Origin: CAWJMN01 sp963844055
GTDB lineage: Bacteria > Planctomycetota > Planctomycetia > Pirellulales > Pirellulaceae
Reading direction: 5' to 3'
NCBI GenBank assembly: GCA_963844055.1
Contig: CAWJMN010000001.1
Span: 744,001-808,000, forward strand
DNA: 64,000 nt
Part shown: positions 37,517-46,706 of the stretch, piece after piece
How the letters are laid out: each line of letters starts with the position of its first letter
How positions within the stretch are numbered: the stretch's first letter is position 1
Notes under the pieces: generated by a model
The model's input: only the letters and a program-made list of their open reading frames with translations
The model's database searches: none
Told to the model about the DNA's origin: nothing
Position numbers and translations under genes: made by a program

Positions 37517-37894
37517 CTATTTGTGCGACTGGGTAGGCGGCAGAAAGTGATACGCCAGTGCCGTGGCGGCGAGCATGGTCAGGGCGACTACCGTCGGGTG
37601 AAGGTCTGTCAGCGGCTTAGGAATCGGGCTTGGTAGCGGCTCAACGATCGCCATGACGGGGAATGCGAGTGCTTTGTTGGATTGCGTCGAAGCGGTCGCT
37701 AGTTGCTCCCAGCTTCGTGTTTTTTCCCATCCATGGCTGGTCCGCCGCCAACCATCATCGTCGGCGGTGGCAGAGGATGCGGAATTCGGCATCGGAGGTT
37801 CGCCCCAGACGGTCTGACAGGCGACCGTTACGACGCCGGTCAAAGTGAGGAGTCGGACAACAGTCGCAAAGCGTTTTGCTGGGAGGTGTGTCAT
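37517..37894 (-). CDS. Small secreted protein of unknown function
   Basis: 125 residues with a hydrophobic N-terminal signal (VVRLLTLTGVVTVACQTVWG), a polar middle containing WRRTSHGWEKTRSWE and a hydrophobic C-terminal helix (TVVALTMLAATALAYHFLPP). The two-helix layout and Trp-rich centre suggest a real protein, but I recognise no family. It stands alone between intergenic stretches. Confidence is moderate because its length would also be possible by chance. Confidence 0.55.
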   Translation of the reverse strand: MTHLPAKRFATVVRLLTLTGVVTVACQTVWGEPPMPNSASSATADDDGWRRTSHGWEKTRSWEQLATASTQSNKALAFPVMAIVEPLPSPIPKPLTDLHPTVVALTMLAATALAYHFLPPTQSHK

Positions 37895-38267
37895 AGCCTT
37901 TCAGCAAGGCACTTCGAGTGCCACGCCTGCAAAGTCGTCACTGTAAACGCCCTAATCCCTTGTGGTGTAATGGTTTGTGTGCTTGGTAAGAATGGCCCGC
38001 CGAGCTGTTTTTGGGCGTGCGTGTGGCGAAAACGCAACGTCCCAAGTCCCGATGATGTAATCCAGACGCAACCTGAATGAGCAATTGACGTTATTTAAGC
38101 GGGTTTACTTCATGAAGGATTTGCACGGCGGGGAGTGGTGACCTAGGTTTCCAATACAGATTCCCGTCTCACGGATTGCAGGCTCCTAATCGCCTGTGTG
38201 GGTCACGGGTCTGGTAAGCCGCAAAAGGCGGATTGCAGCATACGTGCACCTCCATGCCCCTGGATAA
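37895..38267 (+). other. Intergenic region upstream of the HDOD gene
   Basis: About 370 bases without a supported gene. The last 110 bases are GC-rich with pairing potential: CAGGC/GCCTG around 38179-38196 and CCGC/GCGG around 38219-38230. The ten-base word CGGATTGCAG occurs twice (near 38172 and 38229). It may be a structured leader. I match it to no known riboswitch, including the c-di-GMP classes. Confidence 0.4.
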
Positions 38268-39191
38268 ATGCAAATGTCGAACACGACACAAAGCTTGAAC
38301 CTTAAAGAACTTCTGCAAAACGCTCAGCTACCGGCATTGCCGCAGAGCGCGATCCGACTGCTTGAATTGTCTCAAAACCTCGACAACGGTCCGGCCGAAT
38401 TTGCAGTGCCGATTGAGGCCGATCCCGGTTTGACAGGCCAAGTCTTGAAGTTCGTCAATTCGTCGTACTTCGGTTTTTCACGGGAGATCAACAGCATTAA
38501 GCTTGCGATCACGCTCGTGGGGATTCGAACGATTAAAAACTTTGCGCTATGGAGCGCCGTGTTCAGCTTGATGCCCAACCCCAAGTGCGGTCCCTTTGAT
38601 CTACGTAGTTTGTGGCAAGATTCGCTGCGTCGTGCTTTGTTTGCACGTGCCTTTGGTCGTTTGCTCGGCCTGAAAGATGGTGAAGAACTGTTTGCGGCCG
38701 CCCTGCTGCAAGACATGGCCATTCCACTGCTCGCCAAAGAGATCCCGGCCCGTTACGTCAAACTCCTTGAGGGTCGGGGCGATGGGACGATTCGCTTGTC
38801 CGAACTAGAGCAAGCCGAGTTGGGCTTTACTCACGCCGATGCGGCCGCCTTCATGGCCCGCCATTGGAGCTTGCCAGAAGAGTTCGCCAAGCTCATTGAA
38901 TTGCATTCGAGCCTCGATCGCTTAGTGGCCGAAGGCTGCAAGGAACGTGGGCCGCTTTCCGTCGGGCTGTCAGCATTGCTTCCATCAGCTTCCGACAAGT
39001 CCTGGGCGGAGAAGGAAAAGTTCTCCAACCTGTTTAAGACGATGTCAGCAGGACTCGGAAAGACGCCTGCGGACATGCTGGAACAAGTCGACAAGGAATT
39101 CAGCGACTTTGCACCCGTGTTGCGCCTGACGGTGCCAGCCAAGTCACTCATCAGTTATTTGCAATCGGAAGAGGCTGCGGTCTCCGCCTAA
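38268..39191 (+). CDS. HDOD domain protein
   Basis: 307 residues. The HDOD domain (an HD-related output domain without the metal-binding His-Asp pair) covers about residues 15-210: LPALPQSAIRLLELSQNLDN, IEADPGLTGQVLKFVNSSYFG, REINSIKLAITLVGIRTIKN and LFAAALLQDMAIPLLAKEIP. HDOD proteins act in signalling and stress regulation, often with cyclic-di-GMP or histidine kinase systems, but none is adjacent. The C-terminal 90 residues are helical. ATG at 38274 is an alternative start with the same residues minus two. Confidence 0.93.
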   Translation: MQMSNTTQSLNLKELLQNAQLPALPQSAIRLLELSQNLDNGPAEFAVPIEADPGLTGQVLKFVNSSYFGFSREINSIKLAITLVGIRTIKNFALWSAVFSLMPNPKCGPFDLRSLWQDSLRRALFARAFGRLLGLKDGEELFAAALLQDMAIPLLAKEIPARYVKLLEGRGDGTIRLSELEQAELGFTHADAAAFMARHWSLPEEFAKLIELHSSLDRLVAEGCKERGPLSVGLSALLPSASDKSWAEKEKFSNLFKTMSAGLGKTPADMLEQVDKEFSDFAPVLRLTVPAKSLISYLQSEEAAVSA

Positions 39192-39385
39192 CGGCGAACC
39201 CGATCAGCGTATCAGAACTCCTAAAAGCGTCGAAACGCTTGTGTAGCCTTGGCTGCATGAGCGTTTTGGCGTTTTCACAGCTTAACTTGCCGTGGAATTC
39301 TTGTTAGGGTGGATAGTCATCGCTATTGCGATACTTGATGATCCTGTAAATGTTCAGACTCTCCCCCTAAATGCGTTGCTGACCT

Positions 39386-39769
39386 ATGCCCTGTAAAGTG
39401 AAACAACTCAATCATGTTGCCTTGCACGTTGCGGATATCGAGCGAAGCATCGACTTCTACAGCCGCATTCTGGGCTTAGATGCCATGCCGCGGCCGGCAT
39501 TCACGTTTCCTGGTGCCTGGTTTCGCTTGGGCGTCGATCAAGAGTTGCACCTGATTGGTGGGCGTGAAAAGGACGTGTTGTCGCATAACCGTGGTAATCA
39601 CTTTGCGCTGGCAGTGGAAGAGCTCGATACCTGGGAGCAGCATCTAGCGCAGATGAAGGCGACGTTCCATCCACGCAAAGTACGCCCGGATGGGGCATTT
39701 CAAGTGTTCGTTGTGGACCCTGATGGGCACTACATCGAATTGTGCACTTCGCCTTCCGCTTGCGGATAG
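39386..39769 (+). CDS. VOC/glyoxalase-fold protein
   Basis: A 127-residue single-domain vicinal-oxygen-chelate protein: LNHVALHVADIERSIDFYSR, a GAWFRLGVDQELHLI strand, the middle NHFALAVEEL and the end VFVVDPDGHYIELCTS. The paired beta-alpha-beta modules with His8-type and Glu C-terminal metal ligands (HVALH, IELC) fit glyoxalase I, fosfomycin-resistance and dioxygenase relatives. The substrate is not predictable. Confidence 0.9.
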   Translation: MPCKVKQLNHVALHVADIERSIDFYSRILGLDAMPRPAFTFPGAWFRLGVDQELHLIGGREKDVLSHNRGNHFALAVEELDTWEQHLAQMKATFHPRKVRPDGAFQVFVVDPDGHYIELCTSPSACG

Positions 39770-39993
39770 TGCTCAAACCCAGGGCATGTGCACGGGCACG
39801 GAAAGGTTTGCCTAGGCGCCTTTTCCATAACTGTGTAATGCAAAACTCGCACAATCTTCTCTTGGATGTGCCAAAAAGTAATCTGGAAAATTTGGGTTTG
39901 CCGGATTTGTGACTACACTTGAGATAGTGTGATTAGGAAAGTGGGAAAGGCGGCCCACATTGGCAGGACGGCTCTTTACGGTGGGGCATTGTC

Positions 39994-40557
39994 ATGACCG
40001 ATCCTTCAAGAATTCGCCGACAGCAATTGCTTCGAGAGGCCGAAGGTTATCTCGATCTTGTGGCGGTGTTCTCGGACCGCTGGCACCTTCAAACGGACAT
40101 CGCAGGCAAGCTGTGCTTACGCGCTATTGCCACGCTAGAGCGCATTCAAGATGCGGGCGGAATGGCTGGCCAAGTCTATTTCCAACATGGACAAGCACTG
40201 CGTTACATCGGGCGTTTTGAAGAGGCGATCCCGTTCTTCTGTGCGGCAGCCGAGCATGAGCCAGCCAATTCTCACATCTACCTCGCATTGGCTTGGTGCT
40301 ACAAAAGAACACGCAGACTGGATTTGGCGATTGAGTCGTTAGAGTCTGCGTTACAAGAAGACCCTGCCCTCCCGATCCTACATTACAACCTTGCGTGCTA
40401 CTGGGCACTGGTCGGGAATGTGAAGTGGGCCGTTCGGTACTTGCACCAAGCCTTTGACTTGGAGCCAAACTATCGAGACCTTGTCCTGCTCGAAGCGGAC
40501 TTCGATCCGATTCGGCAGCATCCGCAGTTTCAAAGCCTGGCGAGCGCCCCTTGCTAG
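39994..40557 (+). CDS. TPR-repeat protein
   Basis: 187 residues, entirely helical. TPR-type repeats are visible from about residue 55: AGQVYFQHGQALRYIGRFEE, SHIYLALAWCYKRTRRLDLA, PILHYNLACYWALVGNVKWA, each with the G/A-Y and small-residue spacing. A protein-interaction scaffold is likely. GGTGGGG lies eight bases upstream of the ATG. It is convergent with ahcY, and a terminator hairpin lies between them. Confidence 0.85.
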   Translation: MTDPSRIRRQQLLREAEGYLDLVAVFSDRWHLQTDIAGKLCLRAIATLERIQDAGGMAGQVYFQHGQALRYIGRFEEAIPFFCAAAEHEPANSHIYLALAWCYKRTRRLDLAIESLESALQEDPALPILHYNLACYWALVGNVKWAVRYLHQAFDLEPNYRDLVLLEADFDPIRQHPQFQSLASAPC

Positions 40558-40581
40558 GTTGCTGCAAAGTCCTGCGGACAT

Positions 40582-40619
40582 AAAAAAAGGAAGGTCGATC
40601 CCGCAGGACCAACCTTCCT
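40582..40619 (-). terminator. Intrinsic terminator of ahcY
   Basis: AGGAAGGT (40588-40595) pairs with ACCTTCCT (40612-40619). Read on the minus strand the stem is followed by TTTTTTT. Confidence 0.82.
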
Positions 40620-40661
40620 CAAAACTATTGCTTTAACCGCTGCCGAGGCAGACGCTTCCGC

Positions 40662-42002
40662 TTAGTAGCGGTAGTGGTTTGGCTTGTAAGGGCCTTCGAC
40701 AGGAATGTCGAGGTAAGCCGCTTGCTTGGCCGTCAACTTGGTAAGCTTCACACCCAATTGATCCAAGTGCAGGCGAGCCACTTCTTCGTCCAGCTTCTTA
40801 GGAAGCATGTGAACGCCCAGCTCAAACTTTTCGGACTCTTGCCAAAGTGCCAGTTGAGCCATGACTTGGTTGGTAAAGCTGTTGCTCATCACGAAGGCAG
40901 GGTGCCCCGTCGCGCAGCCAAGGTTGACCAAGCGACCACGAGCCAGCAGCAAAACGCTACGACCGGTGTCGTTAAACGTATAGCGATCAACGGCGCCATC
41001 GGCTTCTGGCTTGATGACAACCTTCTTTGCCTTGCCTGCCTTCACTTGGTTTTCCATCCAGTCGACGTCGATTTCGATGTCGAAGTGACCAATGTTGCAG
41101 ATGATGGCATCGTTCTTCATTTGGACGATGTGTTCGCTGCGAATGATATCGCAGCAACCGGTCGTCGTCACAAAGATGTGCCCTTGCGAGGCAGCTTCTT
41201 CCATCGTGGTTACTTGGAAGCCTTCCATCGAAGCTTGCAAAGCGTTGATCGGATCCACTTCGGTCACAATGACGCGAGCGCCATAACGCTGCATCGAGTG
41301 AGCACAGCCCTTGCCCACGTCGCCGTAACCGGCAACCACAACGACCTTGCCAGCAATCATCACGTCGGTGGCACGCTTGATGCCGTCTGCCAAAGATTCG
41401 CGGCAACCGTACAGGTTGTCAAACTTGCTCTTGGTAACGGAGTCATTCACATTGATCGCAGGAATCTTCAGTTCGCCCTTGGCAAACATTTGGTACAAGC
41501 GATGTACGCCCGTCGTGGTTTCTTCGCTGATACCACGGATGCCAGCCAGCAGTTCAGGGAACTTCTGGTGGACCATCACGGTCAAGTCGCCGCCGTCATC
41601 CAAGATCATGTTCAGCGGTTGGCCATCAGGGAACACCAGCGTTTGTTCAATGCACCAATCGAATTCTTCGTTGTTCATACCTTTCCAGGCATAAACAGGA
41701 ATTCCCTTGGCAGCAATCGCAGCAGCGGCTTCATCTTGGGTGCTGAAAATATTGCAGCTGCTCCAAGTGACGTCAGCGCCAAGCTCAACCAGCGTTTCAA
41801 TCAGAACGGCCGTTTCCACAGTCATGTGAAGGCAGCCTGCAATGCGAGCGCCCTTTAGTGGCTTTGAAGTGCCGTACTTCTTGCGAAGCGACATCAGGCC
41901 TGGCATCTCGTTTTCGGCCAGCATAATCTTCTTGCGACCAAGCTCTGCGAGCCCAATATCCTTGACCTTGTAAGGCAGCTTCTTGTCAGTAACCGTAGCC
42001 AT
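40662..42002 (-). CDS. ahcY: Adenosylhomocysteinase
   Basis: 446 residues from ATG 42002, with AGGAG six bases upstream. The enzyme hydrolyses S-adenosylhomocysteine to adenosine and homocysteine and recycles methylation by-product. Segments: GARIAGCLHMTVETAVLIET, SSCNIFSTQDEAAAAI, the NAD-binding VVAGYGDVGKGCAHSMQRYG-ARVIVTE, TTTGCCDIIRSEHIVQMKND and the C-terminal tail LTKLTAKQAAYLDIPVEGPY-KPNHYRY. No canonical SAH riboswitch was seen in the 280-base upstream region. Confidence 0.98.
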   Translation of the reverse strand: MATVTDKKLPYKVKDIGLAELGRKKIMLAENEMPGLMSLRKKYGTSKPLKGARIAGCLHMTVETAVLIETLVELGADVTWSSCNIFSTQDEAAAAIAAKGIPVYAWKGMNNEEFDWCIEQTLVFPDGQPLNMILDDGGDLTVMVHQKFPELLAGIRGISEETTTGVHRLYQMFAKGELKIPAINVNDSVTKSKFDNLYGCRESLADGIKRATDVMIAGKVVVVAGYGDVGKGCAHSMQRYGARVIVTEVDPINALQASMEGFQVTTMEEAASQGHIFVTTTGCCDIIRSEHIVQMKNDAIICNIGHFDIEIDVDWMENQVKAGKAKKVVIKPEADGAVDRYTFNDTGRSVLLLARGRLVNLGCATGHPAFVMSNSFTNQVMAQLALWQESEKFELGVHMLPKKLDEEVARLHLDQLGVKLTKLTAKQAAYLDIPVEGPYKPNHYRY

Positions 42003-42284
42003 GTCCACTCCTGGGAAAAATTTGCTCACCGGGATCATAAGGTCGCCCAATAGTGGGGCACCCCGTCCCTTCCTTCATTCAGCCTATACCGCATCAAGTA
42101 ACGGGACTTAATCGAACTATCTTAGGAAGATTCATGCTCGTTGCAAACCTGTCTGAACACTTGAAGGCGTCGGTTTAAGCATCTTTGCAGACTAGGTTCT
42201 GATGGCGATCTCCATTACGAGCTGGTAGCCCGCAATGCAAACGCCTAAACCGTTACGCTGCCAATGCTTAACGCGGCGAAGTTT

Positions 42285-42962
42285 TTAAAGGCCCAAGGCT
42301 TGCTTCGCCTGGGAGACGAACGCCAAGACCTTAGCGGGGTCTTTGCGAGGCGCGGTGCTCTCGACACCGCTGGCGGTATCCACTGCAGGGCATCCGCTTT
42401 GGGCAATTGCCGTCGCCACATTTTCGGGAACCAATCCCCCCGCAACGATCACTGGAAGGGAAACTAAATGCCTTTGCTCCGCGAGGCCGATCCAATCCAG
42501 TTTGTGGCCGGTTCCACCATAGGCGCCGGGTGCGTAGGCATCCACCAGAATGGCGTCCGGCAATGAATTTCCGCTTCCACAGTCGGCCAGAAAATCCATC
42601 GCCGGCTTTAGAGTGCCTGATTGCAGGCGAAAAGCCTTGATGATGGGAGTGTTCTGCGGCAACGACTTTCTGAGCTGGGAAACAAAGGAAGCGGGCTCAT
42701 CGCCATGCAACTGGATTGCTGTAAGTCCTGCCTGATTCGCCACTTGCAGAATGGAATCAACACTGGAGTTAACGAAGACGCCGACCTTCAGGATGCTATT
42801 TCCCAGGGCGGAAGTGATCTCCTTAGCCGCCGTTGGTGAGAGGTAACGAGGGCTGGAAGGAACAAAGTTCAGCCCAATGGCGTCGGCTCCTGCCTGTTCA
42901 GAACAAAGGCCGTCTTCGATGGTGGTAATTCCACAAATTTTTATGCGAAACGGCAACATTCC
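42285..42962 (-). CDS. trpF: Phosphoribosylanthranilate isomerase
   Basis: A TIM-barrel enzyme of tryptophan synthesis. It starts MLPFRIKICGITTIEDGL, with the catalytic Cys in KICGIT, then ADAIGLNFVPSSPRYLSP, VGVFVNSSVDSILQVA and IQLHGDE. It ends with the phosphate-binding region VIVAGGLVPENVATAI and VDTASGVES. The catalytic Asp is in ILVDAYAPGAYGGTG. The ATG at 42962 has AAGGGA nine bases upstream; the ATG at 43004 would give 14 more residues without a ribosome-binding site. No other trp gene is adjacent. Confidence 0.93.
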   Translation of the reverse strand, partial: GMLPFRIKICGITTIEDGLCSEQAGADAIGLNFVPSSPRYLSPTAAKEITSALGNSILKVGVFVNSSVDSILQVANQAGLTAIQLHGDEPASFVSQLRKSLPQNTPIIKAFRLQSGTLKPAMDFLADCGSGNSLPDAILVDAYAPGAYGGTGHKLDWIGLAEQRHLVSLPVIVAGGLVPENVATAIAQSGCPAVDTASGVESTAPRKDPAKVLAFVSQAKQALGL

Positions 42963-43205
42963 AGCGGTCCCTTGCAAAACCTGGACAGAGGCTTGCGACG
43001 ACATTTTGGAGGATGGGGCAATTCAGGGGGAAAATGCAGGGGCGACATAAACTTTCGCTAATCGCAACAGTTTACGAGACCGGCACACCTTCATTCTAAC
43101 GTGATACTACATCTCTGTATCGTGCGAGTCGGGGTCAAGCGGAATGGCTTATTAGGTCGATTCCCCCGAATGACTGTTAGGAAGCAGGTCATCATTTGAG
43201 CATGG

Positions 43206-44690
43206 ATGCCGTCAATGCAGGGTCGTCTTACTAATTCATTCAACGCTTTGGATCGGCAGAAACGCCGCCAGGATCGGTTCCGGCTGCTTCAAGCTGGCGT
43301 CGTAGCGTTGGCGACGATGCTACTGCTGTTGATGGTGTTTGCTCGTAAGCCTGAGGGCTATGTCGCGATTGTCGAAGTCCAAGGCGAAGGAATTGGCAGC
43401 AATCCAACAGCGGTAGAAGCCTGGCTGCGAAGCCCGGAAGTGGTACAAACCGCCAGCCGTAATTTGTTGGACTCGAGTCGCGGTGGCCGCCGTCGTGAGA
43501 AGGCCCCTCGTGAAGACTTGGTAACGTTTCGTCAGCGATTCCAACTCACGTCGCAATCTCAAGTAGGCGAGGCTCCGCATTTTTGTATTGAGTTCACAGG
43601 CTCAAGCCCCGCCCAAGCGTTGCAAGGGGCAGCAGAACTGGCCACCCTTGTTGAAGTAGACTTTGAGCCCTTTCAGCAAGCGACTCGCGTTGCCCGGTTC
43701 GACGGCCAGCTGAAAGAGTTAAACGCCAAATATGGCCAGTTACAAATGGCCCGAAGCGATAATAATCAACTGGTGGAACGGCTTCGTCATGAGCAATTGG
43801 CTGCCACGATGTTGCTCGCCAGGCAACCAACGGCGGCCACAACCAAAGTAGTTACTGAACATCCTCGCTGGACGCAAATGCGTGAGGAACTCAATCAGCT
43901 GTTGGTAACGCGGATGCAACTGGTTGCCAAGCTATTGCCCAATCATCCACAGGTTGAGCAGCTGGATTTGCAGATTTCAGCATTGCGTCAGCAGATTCGC
44001 GCTATCCCTCAAGCTGCTTTGAATGATCCAAGTTCCGACCTGGGAATGACTTCGAAACCGGGGGCTCAAACGCAGCAGGTTTCGCACCGCGTCGATAATA
44101 ACGCCACACCGAGCGCGGGCGTAACGGGCGTGCAGTTGCTGGATCGCCTGGATGCAGAAATGGATGAAGCTCAAAGCAAGATGGCACAAATTGCCAAGCA
44201 AGAACGCCAAATCCAATCAGATATCGAACAGCTTCGTCGCCAGGCCGTGTCACAAGTAACGCAGTGCGTTTGGTCGAGTGCTTCCCCGCGCATTGTGAAA
44301 CAGCTCGGTGGGCGAAGTATTGATCCAACGCTGTTTGGGATGATTGCCGTTGCCAGCGGCTGCATGGGGATCGGATTTGTAGCGCTCAGCCAGCGGAGCC
44401 CCGGTGCCATGGTGCTTTGGAATCTGCCAGAGGCACAAGCTTCATTATGCGTGCCAGTGATCGGTGTTGTCTCGCATGTTTCGGTGGACATGGGGAGCGA
44501 TTTGGCGAGCGGAAAACCGTCCAAAAGTTGGAGCCGATTGCTTGCGACCGCTGCCAGTGGCGTGGTTGCCCTCTTTGTTTTTGCCTGGATTGCCACCGCC
44601 TGTCTGGATGTTGGACATTTTTCTGGGCTGGGCGAAAAACCGCTTGAGACTCTCCTCCATGCAGCCTCCATTTGGCTCCCCCTCTTTTAG
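43206..44690 (+). CDS. Polysaccharide chain-length / export-type membrane protein (Wzz-GNVR-like)
   Basis: 494 residues with a membrane helix near residues 28-48 (LLQAGVVALATMLLLLMVFA) and others at about 385-405 and 450-470. The long periplasmic part is coiled-coil-rich (LDRLDAEMDEAQSKMAQIAK, QIQSDIEQLRRQ). PNHPQVEQLDLQISALRQQI matches the GNVR-type region of chain-length determinants. The gene opens a plus-strand set with an ExeA-like ATPase and a tyrosine-autokinase-like protein, the combination seen next to exosortase/exopolysaccharide loci. It probably helps control polymer length or export. Two nearby ATGs (43206 and 43215) are possible starts. Confidence 0.7.
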   Translation: MPSMQGRLTNSFNALDRQKRRQDRFRLLQAGVVALATMLLLLMVFARKPEGYVAIVEVQGEGIGSNPTAVEAWLRSPEVVQTASRNLLDSSRGGRRREKAPREDLVTFRQRFQLTSQSQVGEAPHFCIEFTGSSPAQALQGAAELATLVEVDFEPFQQATRVARFDGQLKELNAKYGQLQMARSDNNQLVERLRHEQLAATMLLARQPTAATTKVVTEHPRWTQMREELNQLLVTRMQLVAKLLPNHPQVEQLDLQISALRQQIRAIPQAALNDPSSDLGMTSKPGAQTQQVSHRVDNNATPSAGVTGVQLLDRLDAEMDEAQSKMAQIAKQERQIQSDIEQLRRQAVSQVTQCVWSSASPRIVKQLGGRSIDPTLFGMIAVASGCMGIGFVALSQRSPGAMVLWNLPEAQASLCVPVIGVVSHVSVDMGSDLASGKPSKSWSRLLATAASGVVALFVFAWIATACLDVGHFSGLGEKPLETLLHAASIWLPLF

Positions 44691-44979
44691 ATTTCCGGAA
44701 TCTGGTGGGTTAGTGGCGGTGATTCTGCCCAAAGCGACCCGATTTCCTACCAATTCGTCTGCTGAGCACTTTGGCGAAGCTTTAGCTGCTGGCCGCCAAC
44801 GGTCGATGACAGAGACAACAAGATGCCAGCTTGGCGAGGGGTACTCGAGGCGATGCCTTTTAAAACCGAGTGCTCAGCGAGAGGGTATCTGCGTTTGGCA
44901 ACTAACAGGCAACCGGCACCGGCGGGCCTCTGTCTGGATAGTGGATTGGTGGGATCGAGCTTCCGGGGGAATCGAATTC

Positions 44980-46644
44980 ATGTACGAGAACTTCTTTCAA
45001 CTGAGTCAGCGACCTTTTGCCGCCGCGCCACAGGTCGATGCTTACGTCTCCACGCCCCTTTGCGAAAACGCTTTGCAAAGTTCCATTCGCTGTTTGGAGC
45101 GTGCTGAAGGAATCGCCCTGATCATGGGGCCCACAGGAACTGGCAAGTCGCTACTTTGCCAAATGGTCGCGAAGCACTTTGCAGACCGGTTCCAGGTTGC
45201 GTTGCTCAACAGCGCGCGTCTTTGTACACGCCGTGCCTTGCTTCAAAATATCCTATTTGCCCTTCGTCTTCCCTACCGCAACATGGATGAAGGGGAACTG
45301 CGACTTGCCCTAATGGCCCATTTGGAGCCACAAGCTGGTGGATCTCATGGTTTGATCCTGATCGTTGATGAGGCACATACGCTTCCTCAAAGACTTTTAG
45401 AAGAAGTTCGCCTGATCACAAATCTAGTACATGATGGCCAGCCACGAATTCGCTTGTTGCTTGCCGGCGGCATGGCCATGGAAGAGCGTTTGGCAAGCCC
45501 TAAGCTCGAAGCGTTCCAGCAGCGGTTGGCAACGCGATCATATCTGCAGTCCTTCACTTACGATGAAACGCTGCATTACATTGGTCAGCAGATCTATCGA
45601 TGTGGCGGCGACGCCAATCGCTGTTTCCCTGTTGAAGCCATGGATGCCGTCTATCGGGTAACTGACGGGGTGCCCCGCCTAGTGAATCAGCTTTGTGATC
45701 ACGCCCTCCTTCTGGCGGCAAACCGACGCAATCCTCGAGTGGATCGTCATGGTGTCGAGGATGCATGGGCCGATCTGCAGCAACTTCCTGGACCGTGGCA
45801 CGCCGATCATCCCCAGGCAGCCAAGCCCGTCGATACCGGGGTAATTGAGTTCGGCCAATTGGCTGATGATGCCTCGTTCAGCGTTGAATTTGACGCACTA
45901 GAGGATGATGTGCCAGTTGAGAAACAGGCAACCATTCCCGCCCTGGAATCGCCAAGCGTTACTTTCGCTGCCTTTGCACCAAGTAGTGAAAGCCAGCATG
46001 CCGACCTTCGCGAAGAGTGGCCCTTTGTGGCTCCAATTAACCCGCCCGTAGTCGCCAGCCAGCCCGCCGTCGTGGCAGTTCCCCAAATGGTCAATCCGTT
46101 TGGCGACGACTTCGAAGAAGAAGAGCTGGTGCTAGATCGCTATGCCGGCATGGCTTCGGCCATCTTTGAAAAATCGCCCCGTGTCTCTTCCCAAGAGGGC
46201 AAAGAGATCGGCAAGCAACTTGATGCATTGGTCATTCAGGCATCGGAAAAGAAGTCGCCAGTCCGTCATGACGTTGCGGCCGAATCGTTTGGCAATTCAG
46301 ATGCTATAGATTCTGGCTTCGACAGCGAATCCCTGTTGTCGGTTTACTCGCAGGATGATGAAGTTTCGCAAGAGACCGAGGTTGCAGACGAGCCTGCCTA
46401 CGCTGAGTTCGAAGCCAGCGGTCCTTTCGATCCCGTTGTGCCTGTTTCCTCGATGACCTCGGAAGGTACTTCGGGCGTTCGGACCTATCGTCCGTTTGCC
46501 TTTGGCGAAGGGATTGATGACGATCGTGACATGATCGTGGTTTCCGAACAAGAGCACCATCAGACCGAAGCGGTGACCAGCATGCCTCACGGTCGTCGCC
46601 GAGAATATCGCCAACTTTTTAGCACCCTTCGACGAGGCAACTAA
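44980..46644 (+). CDS. ExeA/GspA-like AAA ATPase with acidic C-terminal extension
   Basis: 554 residues from ATG 44980, with GGGGGA ten bases upstream. It begins MYENFFQLSQRPFAAAPQVD, the usual start of ExeA-type and PEP-CTERM-associated ATPases. Walker A GPTGTGKS (50-57), Walker B LILIVDEAHTL, sensor LLLAGG and the FTYDETLHYIGQQIYRCGGD region follow. Residues about 270-554 are an acidic, Ser/Ala/Val-rich extension without a known domain, ending in basic RRREYRQLFSTLRRGN. The frame is open upstream to 44464, so a longer N-terminus is formally possible. It lies between the chain-length gene and the kinase-like gene. Confidence 0.85.
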   Translation: MYENFFQLSQRPFAAAPQVDAYVSTPLCENALQSSIRCLERAEGIALIMGPTGTGKSLLCQMVAKHFADRFQVALLNSARLCTRRALLQNILFALRLPYRNMDEGELRLALMAHLEPQAGGSHGLILIVDEAHTLPQRLLEEVRLITNLVHDGQPRIRLLLAGGMAMEERLASPKLEAFQQRLATRSYLQSFTYDETLHYIGQQIYRCGGDANRCFPVEAMDAVYRVTDGVPRLVNQLCDHALLLAANRRNPRVDRHGVEDAWADLQQLPGPWHADHPQAAKPVDTGVIEFGQLADDASFSVEFDALEDDVPVEKQATIPALESPSVTFAAFAPSSESQHADLREEWPFVAPINPPVVASQPAVVAVPQMVNPFGDDFEEEELVLDRYAGMASAIFEKSPRVSSQEGKEIGKQLDALVIQASEKKSPVRHDVAAESFGNSDAIDSGFDSESLLSVYSQDDEVSQETEVADEPAYAEFEASGPFDPVVPVSSMTSEGTSGVRTYRPFAFGEGIDDDRDMIVVSEQEHHQTEAVTSMPHGRRREYRQLFSTLRRGN

Positions 46645-46706
46645 GTCAAAGTCCAGCGTCGGTGTTTAGGACGGCCCGATTTCCAGGAAGGTAAAAAGGC
46701 AATGGT

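Noticed and set aside
40674..41858. 394-codon plus-strand frame opposite ahcY
   Set aside because: It is antisense to ahcY and is histidine- and asparagine-rich as expected from the complement of that gene; no domain is visible.
42003..42284. SAH or SAM riboswitch before ahcY
   Set aside because: The conserved core words of the SAH and SAM-I classes were not found; only short unspecific hairpins are present.
44464..44979. Using the longest frame (726 residues) as the ExeA-like protein
   Set aside because: The family begins at MYENFF-type residues, and the ATG at 44980 has a ribosome-binding site; the longer part overlaps the previous gene.
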